Assembly (NCBI GenBank): GCA_011523845.1
Contig: WTFV01000002.1
Span: 1-64,000 of the forward strand
Direction: 5' to 3'
Origin: Acidobacteriota bacterium
Lineage (GTDB): Bacteria; Acidobacteriota; Vicinamibacteria; Vicinamibacterales; UBA8438
DNA: 64,000 nucleotides
A model generated the notes under the pieces. The model worked only from the letters and a program-made list of their open reading frames with translations, did not search any database and was not told the DNA's origin. Shown here piece after piece: positions 1 to 9,102 of the stretch. Position 1 is the stretch's first letter. Each line of letters opens with the position of its first letter. The position numbers were made by a program, and so were the translations under genes.

Positions 1-2496
1 AACGCGGTGACCAAGCGGGGCACGAACCAGTGGTCCGGCGCCGGCTTCAGCTACAGCACCAGCACGAACATGACGGCGCGGAACTACTTCAACGCCCAGC
101 AGTTCGCCGACGACCCGAGCGTCGAGAAGCCGACGAACAACAAGTACGAGTTCGGCGGCGTGTTCGGCGGGCCGATCGTGCAGGACAAGGCGCACTTCTT
201 CGTCAGCCTCGAGCGGCGCCTCAGCGACCCCGCCCGGTCGCGCACCTTCAACACCCGCCCCGATCTGAGCTGGTCCGCCCCCGAGGAGTGGCGAGCCTGG
301 AACACGATGTACCGGGTGGACCACCAGATCAACGGCAGCAACTCGTGGGCGCTGCGGTTGATGCGCGAGCTGAGCCCGGAGAGGAACACGTACGGCGGCC
401 GGACGCTGGCCTCGGTGCGTGACAACGAGGACGACGAGCAGATCTGGGTCGGCAGCTACACCAGCGTCATCGGGAACAACGTCGTCAACACCGTGCGGGT
501 CACCCGCAGCTACGAGAAGTACGACTGGGGCGGCCGCTGCTGGTTCGACCTGGGCGGACCGCAGCTTCTGAACGGTCAGACGCGGAACTGCCCGCCCGCC
601 TACACCTACGACAGCTTCACCGACGGCAACTACGCGTGGGCGGGCGGCCGCATCGACTCGCAGTGGCAGTACAACAACACCACGTCGTGGTTCGTCCCCG
701 ACATGATGGGCGATCACGACTTCAAGTTCGGCGGCACCTTCCACCGTTCGTTCATCGACGACTACAACGAGAGCCTGCTGGGCGGCCGCTTCTTCTTCGC
801 GACCGACAGGCCGTTCGACATCGACGACTACTCGACCTATCCCGAGCGGCTCACGATTCGCGTCGGGAGCGATGCCGGCCGGACGTTCGCCTACCCCATC
901 AACACGTGGGAGGCGTTCTTCCAGGACAAGTGGACGCTGAACGAGCGCTGGACGATCGGGCTCGGCGTCCGGTGGGACGCCGAGATGCTGAACGCGAAGG
1001 TGACGGACAATCCGCTGATGGTGCCGCGGACCGACCCGCGCGACTGGAACAACATCTCGCCGCGGTTGTCGCTCGCCTACGACGTGACCGGCGACGGCCG
1101 ATCCGTTTTCCGGATGGGCTTCGGGCACTTCTACGACCGGACCCTCTTCAGCGGGCTCGACAACGTCCTGCAGGATCCGGTGTTCAACGACTCGTTCGAG
1201 GCCTCCTTCCCCCGCGGCGGCGGCGGCCAGGGCGGGCAGGAGGACCCCGGGCCGCGCAACGGCATGCCGATCCAGGATCCCGAGCTGGCGGGAGCCCTCC
1301 GCATCGCCCCGGCGTCGTCCGGGGAGTGCGGGCCGGAGACCATACGCGACGGCGTGCCGCACTGCGTGCTGGTGAATCACGACTTCATACGAGGGATCTA
1401 CCCCGCGAACGTGACCCGCTTCAACGAGGCAGCGGTCTACATCGACAACTACCGCCGGCAGCAGCCGTTGTTCGCGCAGTTCACGGCGGGGTTCGAGCGC
1501 GAGCTGATGCCGACGCTGTCGATCGGGGTCGACTACGTCAACATCCGCGGCAGCGGGCTGCTCAACCGCATCAACTACGTGGCGCCGTTGCGCTCCGGAA
1601 CCGACAGCAGCGATCCGCTGACGTGGTACGACGCGTGGTACGGAACGGATCGGGGCGGGGTCTACAACCGGACCGACACCGTGTTCTATCCGAGCTGCCC
1701 GGACGCGGTGACCGCCGGTCTCTACAGCAATCCCGCCCGGCTCGCCCAGGAGTGCGCGAAGGTGGATCCGGCGACGGGCCTCGGGCCTGCGGGTCTGCCG
1801 ATCGGCGTCTGGCAGAGCCGGCTCCTCTCCATCGAGAGCGTCGGGAGGTCGGCCTACGACGGCCTGAACTTCTCGATGGAGAAGCGCTACTCGGACCGCT
1901 GGGGCATGCGGCTCTCGTACGCGGCCGGCTACTCGCGCGGCGACACGTTCGAGCAGTACGGCACCAACGGCGTCAGCCTCAACGGCGTCCAGACCCAGGT
2001 GCTCGGCGACCTCAACATGGCCGAGAACTGGCAGCCGGCCGAGCAGGACCGCCTGCACGTGCTGACGCTGAGCGGGCGCACCGAGCTGCCGGGCGGGATT
2101 ACCCTGAGCCCCATCTTCCGCTACATGAGCGCGATGCCGTTCACGATGTACAACAGCCGGATCGACCTGGACCGGAACGGCACCAACTGGGACCCGATTG
2201 CCGCGGGGTCCTACACCGGCTCCGGCAACAACCCGATCACGGTGGAGCACAACGGCCGGCAGGGCGGCGCGCGCTCGGCCGACTACATCAACATGGACCT
2301 GCGGTTCGGGTGGCGGGCCCGCCCCGGGGAGGGGGACACGCTGGACATCTACTTCGATCTCATCAACGTGTTCAACCGCCCGAACTTCAACCCGGCGGTC
2401 GGGAACCAGAACAGCGGCGACTTCCTGAACTACGTGTCGCTGCGCTCGGGGGGTATCCCGCGGCAGGCGAACTTCGGCGTGCGGTACGGCTTCTAG
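1..2496 (+). CDS. TonB-dependent receptor, Oar-like (5' end outside window)
   Basis: Outer-membrane beta-barrel receptor, probably importing a large or scarce substrate with TonB energy; the substrate cannot be inferred. The reading frame is open from base 1, so the signal peptide, any carboxypeptidase-regulatory domain and most of the plug are missing. The first residues, NAVTKRGTNQWSG, match the plug/barrel junction of the Oar-like receptors common in Acidobacteriota. About 831 residues are present. They are rich in aromatic residues alternating with polar ones, as in beta strands, and end in FGVRYGF, a typical terminal strand with C-terminal Phe. A strong hairpin terminator follows. Family assignment is firm. 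Confidence 0.9.
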   Translation, partial: NAVTKRGTNQWSGAGFSYSTSTNMTARNYFNAQQFADDPSVEKPTNNKYEFGGVFGGPIVQDKAHFFVSLERRLSDPARSRTFNTRPDLSWSAPEEWRAWNTMYRVDHQINGSNSWALRLMRELSPERNTYGGRTLASVRDNEDDEQIWVGSYTSVIGNNVVNTVRVTRSYEKYDWGGRCWFDLGGPQLLNGQTRNCPPAYTYDSFTDGNYAWAGGRIDSQWQYNNTTSWFVPDMMGDHDFKFGGTFHRSFIDDYNESLLGGRFFFATDRPFDIDDYSTYPERLTIRVGSDAGRTFAYPINTWEAFFQDKWTLNERWTIGLGVRWDAEMLNAKVTDNPLMVPRTDPRDWNNISPRLSLAYDVTGDGRSVFRMGFGHFYDRTLFSGLDNVLQDPVFNDSFEASFPRGGGGQGGQEDPGPRNGMPIQDPELAGALRIAPASSGECGPETIRDGVPHCVLVNHDFIRGIYPANVTRFNEAAVYIDNYRRQQPLFAQFTAGFERELMPTLSIGVDYVNIRGSGLLNRINYVAPLRSGTDSSDPLTWYDAWYGTDRGGVYNRTDTVFYPSCPDAVTAGLYSNPARLAQECAKVDPATGLGPAGLPIGVWQSRLLSIESVGRSAYDGLNFSMEKRYSDRWGMRLSYAAGYSRGDTFEQYGTNGVSLNGVQTQVLGDLNMAENWQPAEQDRLHVLTLSGRTELPGGITLSPIFRYMSAMPFTMYNSRIDLDRNGTNWDPIAAGSYTGSGNNPITVEHNGRQGGARSADYINMDLRFGWRARPGEGDTLDIYFDLINVFNRPNFNPAVGNQNSGDFLNYVSLRSGGIPRQANFGVRYGF

Positions 2497-2530
2497 GCGG
2501 CGCGTCGAGCGTCTGACCGGAGTCGACCTG

Positions 2531-2564
2531 GAGCCGGGCGCCCTGCGGGCGTCCGGCTCCTTTT
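2531..2564 (+). terminator. Rho-independent terminator after the TonB receptor
   Basis: A GC-rich hairpin with arms GAGCCGGGCGCCC and GGGCGTCCGGCTC and a 3-nt loop (2531-2559) is followed by C and TTTT. It lies 35 bases after the receptor stop codon. Confidence 0.8.
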
Positions 2565-2618
2565 CTGTACTCTCGCGCACCCGTGCCCGGTGCGATGATT
2601 CCCGTGAGTAGAATCTGA

Positions 2619-3533
2619 GCGTGGTTCCATGAAGAAACGGCGGCGATCTGCGGCTACACCGAAGCGGACCTCGACAGGGTGTTCGCGCCGGAACTGGCCG
2701 GCCTCGACCGCGGACGGATCCGCGACTGGTACAACGGCTACAACTGGCGGGGGCCGGAGAAGGTCTACAACCCCTACGACGTGCTCAGGCTGTTCCGGCG
2801 GCGGGAGTTTCAGGCGTGGTGGTTCGAGACGGGCACGCCGGCGTATCTGGTGGAGACGCTGGTCGAGCGCGGGGTCCCGTCGGTGGCGCTGGACGGCATG
2901 GTCAGCACGGACGAGCTGCTGTCCACGTTCGACGTCGAGCACATGGCCACCGAGGCGCTGCTGTTCCAGACGGGGTATCTGACCATCCAGGGCACGGAGC
3001 AGGAAGACGGGCACACGTACCACCGGCTGGGTTATCCGAACCGGGAGGTGCGGCAGAGCCTGAACGAGAACCTGCTGGACCGTCTGACGGGTAGCCCGTC
3101 GCGGCGGGTCGACAACAGCCGCCGTCTGCGGCGGCTGCTGAGAGCTGCCGACGTGGCGGGCTTGCAGGAGCTGTTCCACGCGGTGTTCGCGGGCATCCCG
3201 TACGAGTGGCACACGCGGAACGAGATGGCGCGCTTCGAGGGCTGGTACGCGAGCGTCTTCTACTCGTACCTGGCGGCGTCGGGGCTGGAGGTGACGGTGG
3301 AGGACAGCAGCAGCGGCGGACGGCTGGACATGGCGGTGCGCTGCGACGGGCGGGTGTATCTGTTCGAGTTCAAGGTGGTGGAGCAGGCGGGGGCAGGTGC
3401 GGCGCTGGCCCAATTGCGAGAGCGAGGCTACGCGGACAGGTACCGTGGGTCGGGCGAGCCGATCCACCTGGTGGGGGTGGAGTTCAGCCGCGAGTCCCGC
3501 AACGTCGTCGCCTTCGAAACCGCGCCGGCCTGA
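2619..3533 (+). pseudogene. 5'-truncated AAA-ATPase-like / PD-(D/E)XK nuclease-family gene
   Basis: The intact family is about 500 residues: an N-terminal AAA-ATPase-like domain (P-loop) followed by a C-terminal PD-(D/E)XK domain. Here the frame opens only after a stop at 2616. It reads AWFHEETAAICGYTEADL, then the family signature WYNGYNW. The nuclease core is present near the end (GGRLDMAVRCDG, then LFEFKVVEQ, giving the D...ExK pattern). Roughly the first 200 residues, including Walker A, are gone, and no good start codon or ribosome site precedes the surviving part; translation from GTG 2679 would give 284 residues. I read it as a relic of a defence- or mobile-associated gene. Confidence 0.75.
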
Positions 3534-3704
3534 GCCCTTCGGCGACCAGTTCGCCCGGCTGGCGGCGCATGCGCCCGAACTGCGAGACCGCCCGCGGGAC
3601 TCGAACCCCGTTCGGGAGTCTGCGCCGCAGAAGCGATGGAGACTCCCGCCCGGAGTTGGACGGCAACCGGAGCCGGAGGCGACGATTGACGGGCTGGCGG
3701 TCGT

Positions 3705-5039
3705 TCAGGGTCCCGGTGGTACGTCCCCGAAGTCCCCCCCCATGCGGGCGAGCGTATACGAATCGCGCGCCTGCACCTCCAGGCCGTCGCGGGCGACGGT
3801 CACGCGCAGGGAGCGTTGCCGGTGGGTGGGGTCCGGGTTGCTGGTGTAGTAGCCGACGACGTAGTAGTCGCTCGTCTCCGCGTCGATCTGCCGCAGCAGC
3901 TCGGAGAAGTTGTTCGTGTTGACGATGGAGATGCCGCCGGTCAGCTCCGCCAGCGTGCGCAGGCTGGAGCGGGCCGCCATCATGTACTCGCGCCAGGCGT
4001 CGATCGGCACGTCGTAGTCGATGTCGGGGCTGGAGATGAGTCCCCGCGGGTCCATGGTGTACAGCGTCGTGTTGGCGCGGGTGGCCGTGTCGCTCAGCTC
4101 GGCCAGCTCGCTGATGAGCTCCCCGTCGGCGAACACCGCTCCCTGGCGCTCGACGCGATTGAAGGGGCTCGTGAGCGCGCGCTCGGAGATGCCGCTGCCG
4201 CCGCCGGCCAGGTCGATCGGCCGCTCGCGGAGGATCCCGTCGCGCAGGGGGGTGCGATGCAGCCGTTGCAGGGCGAAGGGATTCAGGTCGTATCCGGTGC
4301 TGATGTAGATGATGACCTTGCGCCGGTCCTGGATTCCCGACAATCCCTCCAGGACGCCGTTCACCGTCATGAACGCGCGGTGCGCGCGCCAGCGCAGTTC
4401 GCCGGGGCCGTCCGGTCCCTCCTGCGTGTTCTCGATGAGGTCGCGCGGCGTCATGCCGTTGCCGACGATCCCGTCCACCGCCGACTTCACGTGCTGGAGG
4501 TCGTAGGTCAGGTCGACCGCCTTCCCGGCCGGGCCGTTGGAAATCAGCCCCACCAGGTCGCCGTCGTGCACCAGGGTGTCGGCCACCTCCTTGACGAAGT
4601 GCCGGACCCGGGGGGTGACCTCCGGCTCCAGGTGCATCGCATCGACGAAGAAGACGATGATGCGTCCCGGGATCTGGCTCTGTACGCGGCGCTCCGGGAG
4701 GATGATGCCCTCGTGCACCGGCGGCGGCGGCACGAGCTGGTTGAAGACGCGGCCGCCGTGCACCAGGATCAGCGACGCCACCTCCTGGGGCACGCCGTCT
4801 TCCAGTATCCGGAAGTCGGCCGGCGTCAGATCGGGGATGAAGGCGCCGTTGGCGTCGCGGACGATGACGTCCGTGCGGATCAGCGTGACGCCGGACCGGA
4901 AGGTGCCGCCCTGCGGGAGTCCGGGCGCCTGTTCCGTCTGGGCCTGGGCCGCCGGCGCGAGTCCCGCCACCAGAACGGCAATCCCGATCCCGAGCCCGGC
5001 ACGCAGGAATCTCGACCGAATCGCTGGAAGATTGCGCAT
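3705..5039 (-). CDS. VWA-domain protein, acidobacterial type, exported
   Basis: Exported protein of 444 residues with a von Willebrand factor A-like fold, of the lineage-expanded 'VWFA-related' acidobacterial family (TIGR03436-like). It has an N-terminal signal peptide (AGLGIGIAVLVAGLAPAAQAQ). Family hallmarks follow: VTLIRTDVIVRDANGAFI, then DLTPADFRILEDGVPQEV, then a VWA core with VFFVDAMHLEPE in the MIDAS-strand position and KVIIYISTGYDL. Molecular function is unknown. The start at 5039 was chosen because AAGGAGG lies 12 nt upstream; an in-frame ATG at 5051 abuts that site directly and would add four residues. It is divergent from the BON gene, about 100 bases away. Confidence 0.85.
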   Translation of the reverse strand: MRNLPAIRSRFLRAGLGIGIAVLVAGLAPAAQAQTEQAPGLPQGGTFRSGVTLIRTDVIVRDANGAFIPDLTPADFRILEDGVPQEVASLILVHGGRVFNQLVPPPPVHEGIILPERRVQSQIPGRIIVFFVDAMHLEPEVTPRVRHFVKEVADTLVHDGDLVGLISNGPAGKAVDLTYDLQHVKSAVDGIVGNGMTPRDLIENTQEGPDGPGELRWRAHRAFMTVNGVLEGLSGIQDRRKVIIYISTGYDLNPFALQRLHRTPLRDGILRERPIDLAGGGSGISERALTSPFNRVERQGAVFADGELISELAELSDTATRANTTLYTMDPRGLISSPDIDYDVPIDAWREYMMAARSSLRTLAELTGGISIVNTNNFSELLRQIDAETSDYYVVGYYTSNPDPTHRQRSLRVTVARDGLEVQARDSYTLARMGGDFGDVPPGP

Positions 5040-5139
5040 GGGGATTCTCATCCTCCTTGTCGACACAACGACCATCCTAACCCGTCTTGTGCACGACACG
5101 GAAGCCCGCCGATGGGAGTAGGATGGGGGAGAGGTGCTC

Positions 5140-5907
5140 ATGAATGCTCCAATGCGCGGCTCGCTGGTGATTCTTCCCGCCCTGGCCGGTCTCCTGCTCC
5201 TGACTCCTCCTGCTGCGTCGGCGACTGCCGGCGCGGAACAGTCGCGGCCGACGGTCGCCGACGCCGTGGCGGAGATGCTGCGCGACGGCCTCGACCTCGA
5301 TGGCGTGACGGTTACGGTGGACGGCACCGAGGCGACGCTCGCCGGCAGCGTGCCGACGCTGTGGGACAAGACCGAGGCGATCGACCGGACCCTGGCGTTT
5401 CCCCAGGTGGAGACCGTCGCGAGCGAGCTGATCGTTCCCGAGGTCGAGGACGACAACGAGATTGCCCGCGAGGTGGGCCGGGCGATCATCAACTACCGCT
5501 ACATCACCATCTGGGACTACGTCGGCGGCGGCGTGGAGAACGGCGTCGTGACCCTGAACGGGGCGGTGACACCGGACCGCGACAAGGCGGGGGAGCTGTT
5601 CGAGCGGGTGGCGAGGATTCCCGGCGTGCAGGAGATCCGGATGGGGATTGCGCAGCAGTCGGCCTCGGCCCGCGACGACCGGCTGCGAATGGAGATCGCC
5701 GCCCGCGCGTTGCGGCATCCGACTCTTTCGCACTACACGCTGACGGGCGACATCATCCCGCCGTTCCGCATCATCGTCGATCAGGCGGTGGTCATGCTCG
5801 TCGGCTCGGTCCGCAGCGGGGCCGAGAGCCGCGTCCTGGAGACGATCGCCCGGCAGGCCTTCGAATCGGAGGAGGTCCGGAACCTTCTGCAGTTCCCCGG
5901 CAGGTAG
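5140..5907 (+). CDS. Periplasmic BON-domain protein
   Basis: 255 residues with a signal peptide (VILPALAGLLLLTPPAASA) and three BON-like modules: about residues 35-95 (VTVTVDGTEATLAGSVPTL), 105-165 (GVVTLNGAVTPDRDKAGEL) and 185-250 (AVVMLVGSVRSGAESRVL). BON domains bind membranes or phospholipids and occur in osmotic-shock proteins such as OsmY. A role in envelope maintenance is inferred. ATG 5140 is preferred over the in-frame GTG at 5134 because a GGGGGAGAGG stretch precedes it at suitable spacing. A single-gene unit divergent from the VWA gene. Confidence 0.8.
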   Translation: MNAPMRGSLVILPALAGLLLLTPPAASATAGAEQSRPTVADAVAEMLRDGLDLDGVTVTVDGTEATLAGSVPTLWDKTEAIDRTLAFPQVETVASELIVPEVEDDNEIAREVGRAIINYRYITIWDYVGGGVENGVVTLNGAVTPDRDKAGELFERVARIPGVQEIRMGIAQQSASARDDRLRMEIAARALRHPTLSHYTLTGDIIPPFRIIVDQAVVMLVGSVRSGAESRVLETIARQAFESEEVRNLLQFPGR

Positions 5908-6032
5908 GCGACGGGACCGGGGGCAGCCCCGCCGGCGCCAATTTCTCTGCGAGATTCCGAGCCGGGCGTCGTCGGACGGCCGGTCCCTGCGCGGCGGAGG
6001 CGCGTGGAACCCGGCCGCCGACTGCCCTATGC

Positions 6033-7013
6033 CTACGGGGCGAGCTGGGCGATCAGTCCGCTCGCCTGGGCCGCGAAGCGGCCGTCGGGCTCGCGTTCCA
6101 CGTAGGTCCGCCAGTAGGTGACCGCCTCGGCGATCTGCCCCGCGTTCAGGCTCGCCATCCCCAGCCAGTAGTTCGCCTCGCCGTGGCTCGGGTCCAGCGC
6201 CAGGGTCTGCTCGAAGTGGCCGCGGGCTTCATCGGTACGCCCCGCGTTCCAGGCGGCGAGGCCCTGATTGAACACCGCGCCGGCGTCGCCGCCCCCGCCC
6301 GCCCCGCCGCCCCGGATCCGGGACGCCTGGGCGCTCGCCTCGCCCGCATCGTCGAAGCGCCGCTGCGCGTTGTAGACGGCGGCCAGCGTGTCGAACGCCG
6401 CCGCGTCGTCCGCGGCGATCTCGGTCGCCCGCAGCAGGGCCTCCTCGGCCTCGTCGTAGTTCCCTCGCTGGTACTCGACGATGCCCAGGTTGCGGAGGCA
6501 CTCGCCGCAATCCGGCGTCGTCTCGATGGCTTCGCTCAGGAGCTCGGCGGCCTCGTCGTAGTTGCCCCCGCGCGCCGCTTCCAGGCCGCCCTCGAACGCG
6601 TCGGCCGTCGCTTCGCGCGCTTCCAGCTCGGCGATCTCCTCTGCCGACATCCCCGTGCGGTCCACCTGTCCCCGGCCGAGGATCTGGACGTCCAGCTCGA
6701 ACTCCTGCCCGGCGGATACGCGGAGGTTGTACGTCAGGGTGCCGATCCCGTCCGCCGTGTACGTCACGATGTAGGGGCCGCTAGCGAGTCCCATCTGGAT
6801 GTACTCGCCCTCGTCGTTCGTCGTGGTCTCGAAGCTGCGCGTGATGCCGCCCTGGAAGTCGATGTGGACGCGGGCGTCCTCGACGACGTTCCCCTCGTGA
6901 TCGGTCACCACGCCGAAGATGCGGGCGCTGTTCTGGGCGAACGCCGGCTGGGCAAGGACCACGGCGACGGCCGCGGCGAGCAGAATCGGGAGAGTCGGTC
7001 GCGAAACGGGCAT
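6033..7013 (-). CDS. Exported carboxypeptidase-regulatory plus TPR protein
   Basis: 326 residues. A signal peptide (LLAAAVAVVLAQPAFAQ) is followed by a carboxypeptidase-regulatory-like beta sandwich (about 25-110: IFGVVTDHEGNVVEDARV, NDEGEYIQMGL). Then come tetratricopeptide repeats (about 140-320, for example NYDEAAELLSEAIETTPD and GNYDEAEEALLRATEIA). A Gly-rich linker (GGGAGGGGDAG) splits the repeats into two blocks. It is probably a periplasmic scaffold; the partner is unknown. Start 7013 is set by GGAGG six bases upstream. It is divergent from qhpG, with 111 bases between, which must hold both promoters. Confidence 0.8.
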   Translation of the reverse strand: MPVSRPTLPILLAAAVAVVLAQPAFAQNSARIFGVVTDHEGNVVEDARVHIDFQGGITRSFETTTNDEGEYIQMGLASGPYIVTYTADGIGTLTYNLRVSAGQEFELDVQILGRGQVDRTGMSAEEIAELEAREATADAFEGGLEAARGGNYDEAAELLSEAIETTPDCGECLRNLGIVEYQRGNYDEAEEALLRATEIAADDAAAFDTLAAVYNAQRRFDDAGEASAQASRIRGGGAGGGGDAGAVFNQGLAAWNAGRTDEARGHFEQTLALDPSHGEANYWLGMASLNAGQIAEAVTYWRTYVEREPDGRFAAQASGLIAQLAP

Positions 7014-7124
7014 GGGATACCTCCGGGGCACGCGGTCTCTGAAACAGGGTCAGGTTATCTCACCGGCCGAGCGAGGGCAACCCGTGCCGCGCCATCGAGC
7101 ACCGTCAGCGGGTATCGTCTGACG

Positions 7125-8792
7125 ATGATTGCGAACGACATGCCCGGCCGGCCGGATTCGGCACCGACGGTCGATGTGGCGGTCATCGGCGGCGGTCCGG
7201 CCGGCGCGTCGGCGGCGCGCCTCCTCGCCGCATGGGGCCACTCGGTTCTCCTGCTGACCAGATCCGATGCAGGGACGCCTTCGTTGGCCGAGTCGCTGCC
7301 GCCGAGCTGCCGGAAGGTCTTCGAGGCGGTTGGGGTACGCCAGGCAATAGAGGCGGCGGGGTTCCTGACGGCGAGCGGGAACACGGTCTGCTGGGGCGGC
7401 GGTGCGCCGCGGGTCGCGTCGTTCGGCGGCGGCCGGGTCGGCCATCAGGTTCTGCGGCGGGATCTCGATCGGCTGCTGCTGGCCGAGGCACGACGTGCCG
7501 GCGCGGTGGTGCGGACCGGCGTGACCGTGCGCCACGCCGCGCTTCCGGGCGGCTCGCTGCGGCGCGAAGGCGAAGAGGCGCCCGCGGCAGGCTCGTCCGG
7601 CAGCCCCGACGCGACGGGAGGCGTGCGTGGCGATTCCTCGGCCGGGCGGGTCACCGGCCGCGACGACCGTGGCGATGCGGTCGAGGCGATGGCGCGGATG
7701 GTCCTCGACTGTTCCGGTCGGACGGGCGTGGTCGCGCGTCGCTACCGGACGCGCGTGCGCGCGGGCGAAACCACGCTGGCCCTGCTCGGTGTCTGGCGGT
7801 GCGACGATGGATGGCCGCCGCTCGACAGCGCGTCCGGCAGCGCCACCGAATCGGAGACGGATGGCGGCGCGCACACCGTGGTCGAGGCCTACCGCGACGG
7901 CTGGGCGTGGTCGGTGCCGGTGTCGAGCCGGCGGCGCTACGTGACGGTGATGGTCGATCCGCGCACTACGGAAACCGAGCACCCCGGATCGCTGGCCGCA
8001 CGCTACGCCGCCGAGCTCGGGAAGACACGCCATCTGACGCGCATGACCGCCGGCGCCACACTCGAGAGCCCGCCCTGGGCCTGCGACGCCTCGCAGTACG
8101 GCGCCCGCCGTTTCGGCGGCCCCGGCTTTTTCCTCGTCGGCGACGCGGCGACATTCATCGATCCCCTCTCGTCGTTCGGGGTCAAGAAGGCGATGGCGTC
8201 GGGTTGGCTCGCCGCGGTTGCAGCGAATACCTGCCTGCGGCACCCCGAGCGCGGGGAGCTGGCGCGACACTTCCATGCCGACCGGGAGCAGGAGGTCTGG
8301 GCGAGCTATCGGCGGCAGGCGGCCGCGTTCTTCGCGCAGGTGTCGGCGAAGGAATTGCACCCTTTCTGGAACGACCGTGCGGACCCGGTCGTGGTGGAGA
8401 GTACCGCGGACCGGTCCGGCGCGGCGGACGCGGTCGAGGCGTTTCGCCGCGACCCGGCGGTCCGGGACGCGTTCGAGGCGCTGCGCCGCGCGCCGTCGAT
8501 TCGCCTGCGGCCGACCCGCGATGCACGCACGACGACGGCCCCGGCGGTGGTGGGACGCGAGATCGTGCCCGACGCCAGCCTGTCGATCGCGGCGGGCGAG
8601 GCCGGGACCGTGACCATCCGCTATCTGCGCGGCGTCGATCTGCCGGCGCTCGTCGGGATGGCCGGCCAGCGGTCGCAGGTGCCGGACCTCTACGAGACCT
8701 ACCGGCGGTCGCATCCCCCGGTGGAACTGGCCGATTTTCTCGGCGCGCTGTCGGTCCTGCTCGGGAAGGGGCTGCTGCGGAACGACATCTGA
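7125..8792 (+). CDS. qhpG: QhpG-like FAD-dependent monooxygenase (CTQ biogenesis)
   Basis: 555-residue flavoprotein of the tryptophan-halogenase/monooxygenase fold. The Rossmann motif VAVIGGGPAGASAARLL lies near residue 20 and the second FAD motif GDAATFIDPLSSFG near 340. In Paracoccus, QhpG hydroxylates the tryptophan of the crosslinked gamma subunit, an essential step toward cysteine tryptophylquinone. The family fold fits, and position directly before qhpA settles the assignment. Residues about 145-180 (PAAGSSGSPDATGG and on) form a low-complexity surface insertion. The ATG at 7125 is the first in frame that gives a normal flavoprotein N-terminus; a far longer open frame upstream is GC-driven and not coding. 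Confidence 0.85.
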   Translation: MIANDMPGRPDSAPTVDVAVIGGGPAGASAARLLAAWGHSVLLLTRSDAGTPSLAESLPPSCRKVFEAVGVRQAIEAAGFLTASGNTVCWGGGAPRVASFGGGRVGHQVLRRDLDRLLLAEARRAGAVVRTGVTVRHAALPGGSLRREGEEAPAAGSSGSPDATGGVRGDSSAGRVTGRDDRGDAVEAMARMVLDCSGRTGVVARRYRTRVRAGETTLALLGVWRCDDGWPPLDSASGSATESETDGGAHTVVEAYRDGWAWSVPVSSRRRYVTVMVDPRTTETEHPGSLAARYAAELGKTRHLTRMTAGATLESPPWACDASQYGARRFGGPGFFLVGDAATFIDPLSSFGVKKAMASGWLAAVAANTCLRHPERGELARHFHADREQEVWASYRRQAAAFFAQVSAKELHPFWNDRADPVVVESTADRSGAADAVEAFRRDPAVRDAFEALRRAPSIRLRPTRDARTTTAPAVVGREIVPDASLSIAAGEAGTVTIRYLRGVDLPALVGMAGQRSQVPDLYETYRRSHPPVELADFLGALSVLLGKGLLRNDI

Positions 8793-9102
8793 CCGTGCCG
8801 GAGCAGTTCGCCATGATCTGCCGCGCAACGCGGACGCCCACGCAGAGTTGGGTAAACGGATCGATGCTGTTGCCGCGGATATGGGGCGGCGGATCGATGC
8901 GGTCGCCGGGGACGTGAAGTACATGCGCGGAGTTCTCGACACGCTGCTGGCCAGTCTGAAGCAGTAGCGGTTCGGTCGATTCTCCGCCGTGCGCTGGTGG
9001 TCCTGCTCCGCACGGAACTGTTCGGGAACGAGATCCGAGACCTGCCGACCTTGGTGCAGCATTCGACCGCACTGCCAATGTGTGCTACAACAGGCAGCAG
9101 TC
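8793..9102 (+). other. 310-bp gap with a coiled-coil gene remnant
   Basis: Between qhpG and qhpA an open frame ending at the TAG at 8965-8967 encodes HAELGKRIDAVAADMGRRID and then VKYMRGVLDTLLASLKQ, a heptad-rich helical tail like those of small coiled-coil proteins. It has no usable start codon, so I read it as a relic of a broken gene. The remaining 135 bases before qhpA must include the qhpA leader. I see no clear promoter or operator. Confidence 0.45.

Noticed and set aside
3590..3640. tRNA-like T-arm (GGGACTCGAACCCCG) near 3600
   Set aside because: No matching acceptor, D or anticodon arms on either strand within 90 bases.
3816..8792. A 1,658-codon open frame on the plus strand
   Set aside because: Only the part from 7125 (qhpG) is coding. 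The rest is antisense to the VWA and TPR genes or lies over the BON gene in another frame, and has the Arg/Ala/Gly-rich look of GC-driven shadow frames.
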